7,258 bases of DNA, taken from contig JAISAX010000307.1 of NCBI GenBank assembly GCA_031266495.1, positions 1 to 7,258 on the forward strand, read 5' to 3'. Below, piece after piece: positions 1 through 6,371 of the stretch. Position numbers and translations under genes: made by a program. This stretch comes from Opitutaceae bacterium. GTDB lineage: Bacteria > Verrucomicrobiota > Verrucomicrobiae > Opitutales > Opitutaceae. How positions within the stretch are numbered: the stretch's first letter is position 1; every line of letters starts with the position of its first letter. A model generated the notes under the pieces. The model was given only the letters and a program-made list of their open reading frames with translations, was not told the DNA's origin and did no database searches.

Positions 1-69
1 AGGCAACCACTTCCGCACTCGTAATCGCTCCCGAATCATATAACGGTCCTGCCTTCCCGCACACCGTTC

Positions 70-1902
70 ATGACCTCCTCCACCACCTCCGCCGCCCAGT
101 CGCCCGCCCTTTCTTCCTCCGCGCTCGAACAACTCCGCGCTTATCTCGCCGCCGAGGAAACCAACTACACGCCCGCCCTCCGCATGGTGCGCAGCGTGTG
201 GGCCGGTCCCGGCTATCACTCGCGCGTGCCCAACGGCACGCTCGTCCACGAAACCCGCCACGCCCTCAGCCATGCGCTCCTGCTCCTGGCGGAAGGCTCT
301 GCGGCCTCCGTCGCACGTGCGGCGGACATCATCGCCGCCACCCTGCCCTTGCAGGAAACCGACCCCTGCGCGCCCACCTACGGCATCTGGCCGTGGTTGC
401 AGGAAGAACCGCTCTCCGAAATGCGTCCGCCCGACTGGAACTGGGCCGATTTCTGCGGCGTGCGTCTCGCCCACATCCTCGGGTGTTACCGCGCTCCCCT
501 GGCCTCGCATGTCGCTGTCGCTGCCGGGAATGCCACTGCTTCGCTCGTCGCCGCTATCGAGGCCGCGCTCGGCCATGCCGCGCGTTCGATCTTCCGCCGC
601 AATGTCGGCCCCGGCTACACCAACATCGCCGTCAAGGGAGCCATCGTTTGCGCCGCCGCCGGCGAGTTGCTGGATGATCCGTTCCTCCTGCACTACGGCC
701 GCACCCGGTTCAGGCATATCATCGCGTATTCGCGGCACCACGAAGGTTTTAATGAATACAACAGCCCCAACTACGGCCACCTCGTGCTGACCGAACTCGA
801 ACGCGGTCTCCTCCTTATCCGCGACCCCGATGTGCGCAGTCGCCTGCAAGAGCTCCACGCCTTTACCTGGCGGCAGTTCGCCAACACCTTCCACCCCGGC
901 ACCGGACAACTCTGCGGCCCCCAGAGCCGCGCGTACCAGGACCTGCTTCCGGAAGCCTTTGCCGACATCCTCGCGGCGGAAACCGGCCTCGCCGTTTTCC
1001 GCCCCGCCAACCGCATCCCGCAAAAAGCCCGCGACGTTGTCGCCGAACTGTTGATACCGCGGCACCCGGCCCCGGCCGACGTGCGCGACACCATCGCACA
1101 GGCCGCGCGCGAACCGGTCCTGCGCCGGCAATTTTTCGTGCGCTCCCCGCGCGAAGAGGAAAACCGCGTCTCCACGGTCTGGCATTCGCCGGATGCCTGT
1201 ATCGGATCCATGAATACCGGAACGTTCTGGGTGCAGCAGCGCCCCGTTCTCGGTTACTGGCGCGCGGGCGAGGCCGGCGACGCCGTGGCCGTGTTGCGCG
1301 TCCGTTTCACCCGCGACGGCCGCGATTTCGCCTCCGGCCTGCTTCAGGCGCGGCAGCACGACAACACACTGCTCGCACTCGCCACGCTCCTCACCGACAA
1401 GGGTGATTTCCACGATCATCTCGACCGGCCTGCCGACGGGGTGTTCGACGTCTCGCAACTGGCGCTCTCCATCGAGCTCACCGCGCCCGGCGCGACGGTC
1501 ATGGAGGATGCCTCCAGCCCGGGCGGCTTTGTCCTCGCTGCCGGCAAGACATGCGTCCGGATCCGTCCGGCGTTTGCCGTGTTTGGCGATCTTCCTGTCA
1601 TCTGGGAAACGGGGGCATTCGCACCCGCCGCCGGCGGGGATGTCACCGTCACCGTTCGGGCGCTCGTCAACCGGGGCGAACGCTTCCGCCTGGCACCGGC
1701 AGAATTGAAAGCCGCGGGGATCGGTTTCTGGCTTGAACTGACACCGCGCAACAAAGGTTTTTCCAACACCACCGTGACCGCAATCCGTCATGAGAACAAG
1801 GATACACTTCATCTTTCCGCGATCAGGGACGACCAGGAGACGTCCGCACTGAAAATTGTTTCGTCTCTCAAGCCCGGTCCGTACCCGGTATTTCGCGGGT
1901 AA
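70..1902 (+). CDS. Heparinase II/III-like (alpha/alpha-toroid plus beta-sandwich) protein, putative
   Basis: The 610-aa product has no signal peptide (Ser/Thr/Ala-rich start), so it is probably cytoplasmic. Residues about 15-330 are helical and carry motifs typical of glycan lyase/hydrolase toroids: GIWPW (105-109), DWNWADF (122-128), GYTNIAV (182-188), EGFNEYNSPNYG (225-236) and GQLCGPQSRAYQD (279-291). From about residue 355 the chain becomes beta-strand rich, with GSMNTGTFW (379-387) and HDHLD (448-452), consistent with a C-terminal beta-sandwich. This layout resembles heparinase II/III-like proteins that act on uronic-acid glycans. The match rests on motifs and fold pattern only; substrate and catalytic residues are not established. 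The ATG at 70 is the first possible ATG after an in-frame stop at 22-24. No Shine-Dalgarno is visible in the 69-nt leader. It converges on the hydrolase gene 111 bp downstream. A family of unknown function with the same fold is an alternative. Confidence 0.85.
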   Translation: MTSSTTSAAQSPALSSSALEQLRAYLAAEETNYTPALRMVRSVWAGPGYHSRVPNGTLVHETRHALSHALLLLAEGSAASVARAADIIAATLPLQETDPCAPTYGIWPWLQEEPLSEMRPPDWNWADFCGVRLAHILGCYRAPLASHVAVAAGNATASLVAAIEAALGHAARSIFRRNVGPGYTNIAVKGAIVCAAAGELLDDPFLLHYGRTRFRHIIAYSRHHEGFNEYNSPNYGHLVLTELERGLLLIRDPDVRSRLQELHAFTWRQFANTFHPGTGQLCGPQSRAYQDLLPEAFADILAAETGLAVFRPANRIPQKARDVVAELLIPRHPAPADVRDTIAQAAREPVLRRQFFVRSPREEENRVSTVWHSPDACIGSMNTGTFWVQQRPVLGYWRAGEAGDAVAVLRVRFTRDGRDFASGLLQARQHDNTLLALATLLTDKGDFHDHLDRPADGVFDVSQLALSIELTAPGATVMEDASSPGGFVLAAGKTCVRIRPAFAVFGDLPVIWETGAFAPAAGGDVTVTVRALVNRGERFRLAPAELKAAGIGFWLELTPRNKGFSNTTVTAIRHENKDTLHLSAIRDDQETSALKIVSSLKPGPYPVFRG

Positions 1903-1995
1903 GGCGGTTTGGGCGAAGTCGCAGCCGAAACGTGGCGACGGGCATTCCGGCACCGCTGTTTGCCAGCTGCATCGCCCGCCGGAAAAACAAACGAC

Positions 1996-2010
1996 GGGGG
2001 GGGGGGGGGG
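1996..2010. repeat. G15 homopolymer between convergent genes
   Basis: There are fifteen consecutive G on the + strand. On the minus strand it reads C15 and begins three bases after the stop codon of the alpha/beta-hydrolase gene, followed by the T-rich sequence GTCGTTTGTTTTT. Such runs are prone to length change by slippage and to sequencing error. A transcript reading through from the upstream + gene would carry a G15 that could form a quadruplex. Confidence 0.95.
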
Positions 2011-2013
2011 TGG

Positions 2014-2910
2014 TCAGCCCGCCCAATGCGCGGCGGCGAAATCGAGGAGCTTTTCCAGAAGCTGGCGGCGTTGCGGACGTGTGTCACCCGTAGTCCCGTG
2101 TCCAATACCAGGAATGACCCAACGCTCGGCATAAGCCCCGGCCTGATTCCAGGCGGCAAGGCCAAGCGCCCCCTGCCTCGGATGCACTACCTGATCAAAG
2201 CGCCCGGAGGCAAAAAATGCCGGTGGCAGCGGCGCCCGGTGGGCATGCGCCAGCACGCTCAACTGGTGATAAAGCGCGGGGTTTTGCGCGTAACCGCCAG
2301 GTCCGAGGATATTGGTCTCCGCGCCGGGATTTTCGCCGTTGTCATACCAGCGCGCCACGAAATCCAGAGGACCCCAAAGCGCAATAAAAGCCGAGGGGCA
2401 ATCGCTCGCGGGATCAGGGCGATTGATTGCCAGCCACGGACTGCGCACCGCCAGGTGTCCGGAAAACAGGCACCCGGCGGATTCGCCGCTCACCGCAATG
2501 CGATCGGGCGCGATGCCGAGTTGACCGGCATGGGCGCGAATCCAGCGCCAGGCGCGAGCGGCGTCATTGAGAATGGCCGGGGTTGCGGGATTCCCGGCGG
2601 AACCAAGGCGGTAGGACGCCGATACCGTGACGACTCCCAGCGAAAGCGCGAGTGCCTTGGCAATGACGCCGCAACCATCGGGTGTCCCCTGACAAAATCC
2701 TCCGCCATGAAAGGCGAGGAGTCCCGGTGATGGCGTGGAGGAAACGCCGCCGCCGACGGGTCGATAGATCGTGGCGAATTGTCGCGGAGCGTCTTCGGTG
2801 GCAGGACAAAGCTCGACATCAAATTGTATTTCCACACCAGGACAGGGCTGGTGACCTTCGCCATTGAGAATGGTATCAAATTCAGCTTCGGAAAGAGTAC
2901 GAAATGACAT
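2014..2910 (-). CDS. Alpha/beta-hydrolase fold esterase/lipase-like protein (HSL-like family)
   Basis: This 298-aa soluble hydrolase has no signal peptide or membrane segment. HGGGF at residues 68-72 is the oxyanion-hole motif of the hormone-sensitive-lipase/acetyl-esterase group, followed by ASYRL (98-102), usual in this group. GESAG (142-146) gives the nucleophile Ser144. Asp239 in GRFDQVVHP and His271 in GIGHG complete a plausible catalytic triad in the expected order. Length is normal for the family, so the gene looks intact. Members hydrolyse carboxyl esters; in a glycan-related neighbourhood a carbohydrate acetyl- or acyl-esterase role is possible but not shown. The ATG (reverse complement of 2908-2910) is preceded by TTCACCGTTTACC with no Shine-Dalgarno. 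It converges with the 70-1902 gene and diverges from the pseudopilin gene, so it is likely transcribed alone. A C15 run follows its stop directly. Confidence 0.95.
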   Translation of the reverse strand: MSFRTLSEAEFDTILNGEGHQPCPGVEIQFDVELCPATEDAPRQFATIYRPVGGGVSSTPSPGLLAFHGGGFCQGTPDGCGVIAKALALSLGVVTVSASYRLGSAGNPATPAILNDAARAWRWIRAHAGQLGIAPDRIAVSGESAGCLFSGHLAVRSPWLAINRPDPASDCPSAFIALWGPLDFVARWYDNGENPGAETNILGPGGYAQNPALYHQLSVLAHAHRAPLPPAFFASGRFDQVVHPRQGALGLAAWNQAGAYAERWVIPGIGHGTTGDTRPQRRQLLEKLLDFAAAHWAG

Positions 2911-2946
2911 GGTAAACGGTGAACAGGCTGCCGGTAAAAATGCCTT

Positions 2947-2957
2947 TTGCCAGGCAA
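2947..2957. promoter_or_regulatory. Short palindrome TTGCCaGGCAA, operator-like
   Basis: This is a perfect 5-bp inverted repeat around one base. It lies 37-47 bp upstream of the hydrolase start codon, in the 275-bp divergent region between that gene and the pseudopilin gene. Size and place suit a dimeric repressor site, but a palindrome this short can arise by chance and no regulator gene is nearby. Confidence 0.2.
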
Positions 2958-2989
2958 TTCCCGACTGAAGCTACTGATGTCACGCGAAA

Positions 2990-3002
2990 GTACGAACCGT
3001 AC
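2990..3002. promoter_or_regulatory. Palindrome GTACGaacCGTAC, operator-like
   Basis: This is a 5-bp inverted repeat with a 3-bp spacer, about 80 bp upstream of the hydrolase start and 184 bp upstream of the pseudopilin start. No convincing -35/-10 pair was found next to it. The rest of 2911-3185 shows no gene and no further structure. Confidence 0.22.
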
Positions 3003-3185
3003 ACACGCCATAGGTGCGCGCAAAAACAGCCGAAAAGCACAAATAAACGCCGATAGATCAACTGGCCAATGAAGCGTCCGGATAGTGTGTTTGCCTCACG
3101 CTGCATGGAACGCCCGACCTCCGCGGGTTTGCTGCCGCACTGATCCCACATCCACCACCTCAGTCACTCCCCGAAACGCACTCTC

Positions 3186-3842
3186 ATGAAGAACAAAAAC
3201 CCGAAACACACCGCCTTCACCCTGATCGAATTGCTGACCGTAATCACCATCATCGGCATCCTCGCGGCCATCATCATTCCCGTGACCGGAAAAGTCCGTT
3301 CCTCCGCCGCCAACGCCCAGTGCAAAACCGTCCTCCGCAACTACGGCGTGGCGATCCAGATGTACGTCAACGACAACAAGGACAGACTCCCCGGCCCCTG
3401 CTACGCGTTCGTCAAACGCAACGTATTGTCCGAATCCGGAAAACATCTTTTTGGATACATTGCCCCTTACATCAGCCTGCAAAGCACCACAGGAATGCTG
3501 CCTGACAATTATCTCTGCTCCCTCCTCCTGAAACAGGCGGTGAATCCCGCAGAGCCCAACATCTCCGTCTATAAGTTGATGGGCAAGGTCCAGACGGGGC
3601 CGGACGAAAACGACAAAAACTACCCCTTTGGTCATCCGATAGATGACCCCATTGGCCACACGTACAGTTTTGTCATCAATTACAACCCACCTTCCCGAAC
3701 CAAGGCACTCATTGACGTTGATTACGAAAACGGCAACGGCGACGGCAAACGCGACGTCCTCCCGCCCAAGCCCGTTCACGGCAACTATCGCAACGTCCTC
3801 TATCTCGACTGGCACGTCGGCACAGAACCCGTGACCCCATGA
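3186..3842 (+). CDS. Type II secretion/type IV pilus-like pseudopilin with H-X9-D motif
   Basis: This 218-aa protein has a class III (prepilin peptidase) signal. A short basic leader (MKNKNPKHTA) is followed by FTLIELLTVI and a hydrophobic helix to about residue 33. Cleavage is expected between Ala10 and Phe11, with methylation of Phe11; Glu15 is the conserved Glu+5 of mature pilins. The helix continues into a segment with the YVNDNKDRLPGP pattern common in G-like pseudopilins of Verrucomicrobiota, Planctomycetes and Lentisphaerae. Near the C-terminus His198 is followed nine residues later by Asp208-Trp209, matching the H-X9-DG prepilin-associated domain except that Gly is replaced by Trp. 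The protein should sit in the inner membrane or a pseudopilus. The leader CCCCGAAACGCACTCTC lacks a Shine-Dalgarno. No other secretion genes are in the window. In this phylum such genes are often numerous and scattered, so the exact role is unknown. Confidence 0.95.
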   Translation: MKNKNPKHTAFTLIELLTVITIIGILAAIIIPVTGKVRSSAANAQCKTVLRNYGVAIQMYVNDNKDRLPGPCYAFVKRNVLSESGKHLFGYIAPYISLQSTTGMLPDNYLCSLLLKQAVNPAEPNISVYKLMGKVQTGPDENDKNYPFGHPIDDPIGHTYSFVINYNPPSRTKALIDVDYENGNGDGKRDVLPPKPVHGNYRNVLYLDWHVGTEPVTP

Positions 3843-3849
3843 ACGCCCT

Positions 3850-3865
3850 CCCCCCCCCCCCCCCC
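3850..3865. repeat. C16 homopolymer 7 nt after the pseudopilin stop
   Basis: Sixteen consecutive C on the + strand begin 7 nt after the pseudopilin stop codon and are followed by GTTTCTGCCG. Placement and strand match the C15 run after the hydrolase gene. Length may vary between cells or reads. Confidence 0.95.
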
Positions 3866-3940
3866 GTTTCTGCCGAGCCCGTTTTGTCATGTCCTGGCCA
3901 TTCATTTCGCGTATCAACCCTGTGCGTTTTCGCGGCATCG

Positions 3941-3972
3941 GGCAGTCGGTTTCCTCTCGCGACCCGACTGCC
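3941..3972 (+). terminator. 9-bp inverted repeat downstream of the pseudopilin gene, possible terminator
   Basis: GGCAGTCGG (3941-3949) pairs with CCGACTGCC (3964-3972) across a 14-nt loop. It lies 98 nt after the pseudopilin stop. No T run follows, so it is not a classical intrinsic terminator; it could be a 3' stabilising hairpin or part of a dispersed repeat. Confidence 0.35.
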
Positions 3973-4007
3973 AGACGAGCGATTTCCCGGTAAAAACTGG
4001 GACCATT

Positions 4008-4072
4008 CCGGAGTCCCTGCTTTCATCCGGGTGTCAACTTGCATTCCCGAAAACCACAATACCCGGCTCCGG
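4008..4072 (+). other. Nested inverted repeats in the pseudopilin to PEP-CTERM gap
   Basis: CCGGAG (4008-4013) can pair with CTCCGG (4067-4072), and CCGGGT (4027-4032) with the adjacent ACCCGG (4061-4066). The result is an imperfect stem with a 13-nt bulge. No T run follows. A C7 run (4091-4097) and CTCCTCCCC lie just after it. The gap 3843-4228 otherwise holds no supportable gene. Confidence 0.3.
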
Positions 4073-4125
4073 AAAACCAAAACCAGCTCTCCCCCCCTCC
4101 TCCCCGGATTTTAGTCACCACTATT

Positions 4126-4225
4126 CAACTACCAACCATCAAGCATCAACCGCAATCTCCAACCACCAATGAACAAGCCAACCAGACCAACGTCCGCCAA
4201 CATCCAACGCTCAACGCTCGACACC
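4126..4225. repeat. Degenerate CAANNNN heptamer array upstream of the PEP-CTERM gene
   Basis: CAA recurs with a 7-bp period. Units start at 4126, 4133, 4140, 4147 (6 bp), 4153, 4160, 4167, 4174, 4188, 4198, 4205 and 4212, with a final CGACACC at 4219. One unit at 4181 is altered (ACCAGAC) and three bases (CGC) interrupt at 4195. CAACGCT occurs twice in tandem (4205, 4212). The array ends three bases before the preferred ATG at 4229, so it forms the leader of the next gene. If translation began at the in-frame ATG 4169, it would encode most of an implausible 20-residue N-terminal extension. Confidence 0.75.
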
Positions 4226-4228
4226 CGT

Positions 4229-6103
4229 ATGAAAACTCACTGCTGCGCTGTCCTCATCGCATCCCTGATCGCCGCATTCCCGGCCATTGCCCAGACCACG
4301 TACACATGGACCGGGCAGGCCGAACAGATCGATCCCCTCTGGTCCAGCAGCGCCAACTGGTCGCCCTCCAGCGCCGCGCCCACCACAGGCGACACCGCCG
4401 CGCTCGGTGACGCCGACGCCAACCGCACCATCCTCTACGACGCCGCTGCCGCCGGCACGCTCGGCGCGCTCACCTGGGCGCAGACCTCCGCCGCCACCGG
4501 CACACTCGAAGTTCGCCGCACGCTCACGCTTGCCAACGCGCCCGACATTTCCGCTACGGACGACGCCCACGCCCGCCTCTTCATCAACACCGCCTCGGCT
4601 GCCGGGGACAATTTCGCTGCCCTCACAAGCGGTAGCACTCCCGTGTTCACCGCCTCTTCCGGCGTCACGGTCGGCAACGGCGGCATCCTCGAATTCGGAC
4701 GCAAAACAACAAACACCACCACCGCCAATGGCCTCACCTACCTGACCGGCTCGCTCACCCTTGACGGTGGCACGCTCGCCGTTCAACGCGCCATCCAAAC
4801 AGGCAGCGACACCCTCAGTATGTTCATGTATTCGATCAACGGAGACGTTGTCCTGAAATCCGGCGCACTCGTCCTCAATTCGAGCAGCACCAACAGCGAC
4901 GCCACCTACACCACGGCGATAGCCGACACCCGCTTTCGCATCATGGGCAACTTCACCGCCACCGGAGGCGCCATCCAGACCGTCAACTACAACGCCAGCG
5001 AACTCATCCTGGGCGGCTCCGAAAACAAAATCGCCTCCGCTGTCACCGTTACGGGCAATCTGGGCGTCGTCCTCCAAAGCGCGACGAACCAGAGCCTCGA
5101 AACCGACAAAACAATCTATACCCTTACCGTTCGCGGTTCAGCCAACGCCATCAAGACCCTCTCCGGCGACGGCTCGATCGGCACTCTCAATTTCTGGGCC
5201 GACAATAATGCGGCTCTCACTCTCAAACTCGCCGACGACCTCGCCATCACCACCGAACTCAAACGCTCCAGCGGCACCGGCGCCACTTACACGCTCGACA
5301 CCAACACGCACACCTTCGACACCTCTGCCGGCACCCTCAACCTCGCCAGCGCCACCTGGAACCTCACCGGCGACGGCACCTTCAAAGCCAAAGCCTTCAA
5401 CCTCTCTGCCGCGACAGCCGTCAACGTCAATGGCAGCACAACCCTCCTCGCCACCCAGGCCGGAGGAACCAACAACCTTGGCGGCACCGGCACGATCTCC
5501 GCCGACTCCACCTTCATCTATGCCGACACCACTACTGCCGGAACTGCCGCCACACTCGAATCCAACCGCGCCATCGGCCACCTCAACGTTCAGAGCGGCA
5601 CGCTGAAACTCGCGGGTACGGCCAACATCGCCGCCACCAGCGTCACGGTGCAAGCCGGTGCCACCCTCGACCTCACCGCGCGCGGCTACAACAGCGACGC
5701 GCTCACTCTTACCTACAATGGAACCGAAACCGGACGTATTCTGATTTCCGATTCAACATTCGCCGCCGCCGGCGCCCTCACGCTCCGGCTCGACGCCACA
5801 CCTGCCACCGGCGTCATTGACTTCTTTGACGGCCTCACGCTCACCGGGGATGGTTTTGATTCCGTCACCCTGACCGGTATTTACGGTACAATTACGCTCT
5901 CTGAAACCGGCGACATCTGGCGTGGATTCTCCGCCAACGCGCTCAACGCCTTCGCGTTCTCCCAACTCACCGGCCAACTCGACATCGTCGCCGTTCCCGA
6001 ACCTGCCGCGCTTGCCGTCCTCGCCGCCCTCGCAACGCTCGCGTTCGTCCTCGTCCGCCAACGCATCCTCGCTGACGCGAGGGAATTAAGAATTAAGAAT
6101 TAA
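4229..6103 (+). CDS. Secreted beta-rich PEP-CTERM sorting-domain protein (autotransporter-associated repeat type)
   Basis: The preferred start at 4229 gives 624 aa beginning MKTHCCAVLIASLIAAFPAIAQ, a Sec signal peptide with likely cleavage after AIAQ. The in-frame ATG at 4169 would add 20 residues encoded by the heptamer array ahead of the signal, so it is less likely. Mature residues start TTYTWTG, then a W-x3-SANW segment seen in Verrucomicrobiota autotransporter-associated beta-strand proteins. A long Thr/Ala/Gly/Asn-rich series of strands follows (for example LTLDGGTLAVQ, LNVQSGTLKLAG), suggesting a beta-helix. The C-terminus has VPEP (residues 589-592), a hydrophobic helix and VRQR, the PEP-CTERM tripartite signal processed by exosortases and linked to exopolysaccharide-producing bacteria. 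No exosortase gene is in the window. After VRQR comes an unusual tail, ILADARELRIKN, whose last six residues and TAA stop are encoded by the GAATTAA repeat. Ligand and role are unknown; surface adhesion or matrix structure is likely. Confidence 0.92.
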   Translation: MKTHCCAVLIASLIAAFPAIAQTTYTWTGQAEQIDPLWSSSANWSPSSAAPTTGDTAALGDADANRTILYDAAAAGTLGALTWAQTSAATGTLEVRRTLTLANAPDISATDDAHARLFINTASAAGDNFAALTSGSTPVFTASSGVTVGNGGILEFGRKTTNTTTANGLTYLTGSLTLDGGTLAVQRAIQTGSDTLSMFMYSINGDVVLKSGALVLNSSSTNSDATYTTAIADTRFRIMGNFTATGGAIQTVNYNASELILGGSENKIASAVTVTGNLGVVLQSATNQSLETDKTIYTLTVRGSANAIKTLSGDGSIGTLNFWADNNAALTLKLADDLAITTELKRSSGTGATYTLDTNTHTFDTSAGTLNLASATWNLTGDGTFKAKAFNLSAATAVNVNGSTTLLATQAGGTNNLGGTGTISADSTFIYADTTTAGTAATLESNRAIGHLNVQSGTLKLAGTANIAATSVTVQAGATLDLTARGYNSDALTLTYNGTETGRILISDSTFAAAGALTLRLDATPATGVIDFFDGLTLTGDGFDSVTLTGIYGTITLSETGDIWRGFSANALNAFAFSQLTGQLDIVAVPEPAALAVLAALATLAFVLVRQRILADARELRIKN

Positions 6104-6117
6104 GAATTAAAAATTAA
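6083..6117. repeat. Left arm: (GAATTAA)4 plus one degenerate unit
   Basis: Four exact tandem units start at 6083, 6090, 6097 and 6104, then AAATTAA at 6111. Because 7 is not a multiple of 3, TAA appears in all three frames within three units. The upstream gene ends here with codons GAA TTA AGA ATT AAG AAT TAA. Confidence 0.95.
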
Positions 6118-6211
6118 GAAAACGAACCACATCCACGAACCACTCACCACCTGCGCAACTCAACCCGACGGCGAAGCCGCTCTTTCTTGACTGAGGTTGC
6201 GCGGATCGACC

Positions 6212-6235
6212 GTAGGGGCGTCGCTTGCGACGCCC
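6212..6235 (+). repeat. REP-like palindrome, GTAG foot
   Basis: GTAG (6212-6215) is followed by GGGCGTCGC, TT, GCGACGCCC: a 9-bp perfect stem with a two-base centre. A GTAG tetranucleotide at the foot of a hairpin is the layout of REP sequences handled by REP-associated tyrosine transposases (RAYT/TnpA-REP). Family membership is inferred from layout only. Confidence 0.65.
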
Positions 6236-6285
6236 GCGCCAAGCGGACAAAATTGGCGTATCTCCCGTTGTGTCAGGTCGCTCGC

Positions 6286-6309
6286 GGGCTTCGCAAGCGA
6301 AGCCCCTAC
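6286..6309 (-). repeat. Second REP-like palindrome, inverted
   Basis: GGGCTTCGC, AA, GCGAAGCCC, then CTAC, so the minus strand reads GTAG plus a 9-bp stem. It differs from the first copy by compensated changes (CGTCGC versus CTTCGC with matching partners), so pairing is kept. Together the two form an inverted pair, as in bacterial BIMEs. Confidence 0.65.
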
Positions 6310-6334
6310 GAGGGCACCGCGTAACATCCGTTTC

Positions 6335-6362
6335 TTAATTCTTAATTCTTAATTCTTAATTC
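6335..6362. repeat. Right arm: (TTAATTC)4
   Basis: Four exact tandem units, the perfect reverse complement of the left arm at 6083-6110. It is followed by TTCAGTCC and then the C12T8 tract before the CBM gene. Confidence 0.95.
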
Positions 6363-6371
6363 TTCAGTCCT

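Larger units (their letters stand above)
6083..6365. mobile_element. MITE/BIME-like composite element: inverted heptamer arms around two inverted REP-like palindromes
   Basis: A 28-bp perfect inverted repeat made of four GAATTAA units (6083-6110) and four TTAATTC units (6335-6362) bounds about 280 bp of non-coding DNA. Beyond the arms a similar sequence continues inward: GAAAACG on the left and, on the opposite strand, GAAACGG on the right. Inside are two GTAG-footed palindromes in opposite orientation (6212-6235, 6286-6309), a small palindrome CGGCgaaGCCG (6169-6179), inverted GCGCAAC/GTTGCGC (6153-6159, 6196-6202), and a direct repeat of ACGAACCAC (6122, 6135). There is no transposase gene and no clear target-site duplication, so mobility is unproven. 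It overlaps the last 21 bp of the PEP-CTERM gene and fills nearly the whole gap to the CBM gene. Confidence 0.6.

Noticed and set aside
39..44. TATAAC as a -10 box for the first gene
   Set aside because: The hexamer is plausible by itself, but no -35-like sequence lies at 16-18 bp spacing.
1976..2000. Terminator hairpin CCCGCCG / CGACGGG between the convergent genes
   Set aside because: Pairing is broken by a mismatch and the right half merges with the G15 run, so the stem is not convincing.
1909..2730. 273-codon + frame opposite the hydrolase gene
   Set aside because: The minus-strand frame has a full catalytic triad and normal length; this frame has no motif and crosses the G15 run.
3096..3938. 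280-codon open frame on the minus strand over the pseudopilin gene
   Set aside because: It is antisense to a gene with clear prepilin motifs, its product is low-complexity Gly/Val/Asp, and such mirror frames are common in high-GC DNA.
3839..4114. A 91-codon + frame whose ATG overlaps the pseudopilin stop (ATGA), with the C16 run encoding a Pro stretch
   Set aside because: The overlap looks like translational coupling, but the frame runs through the homopolymer and both inverted repeats, shows no recognisable domain, and would shift with any change in run length. Treated as non-coding.
4169..4228. Upstream in-frame ATG at 4169 as start of the PEP-CTERM gene
   Set aside because: It would place 20 residues encoded by the heptamer array before a complete signal peptide that starts at the ATG at 4229.
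4211..5077. 288-codon minus-strand frame over the PEP-CTERM gene
   Set aside because: Its Gly/Val/Glu-rich sequence without motifs is the expected shadow of a Thr/Ala-rich gene on the other strand.
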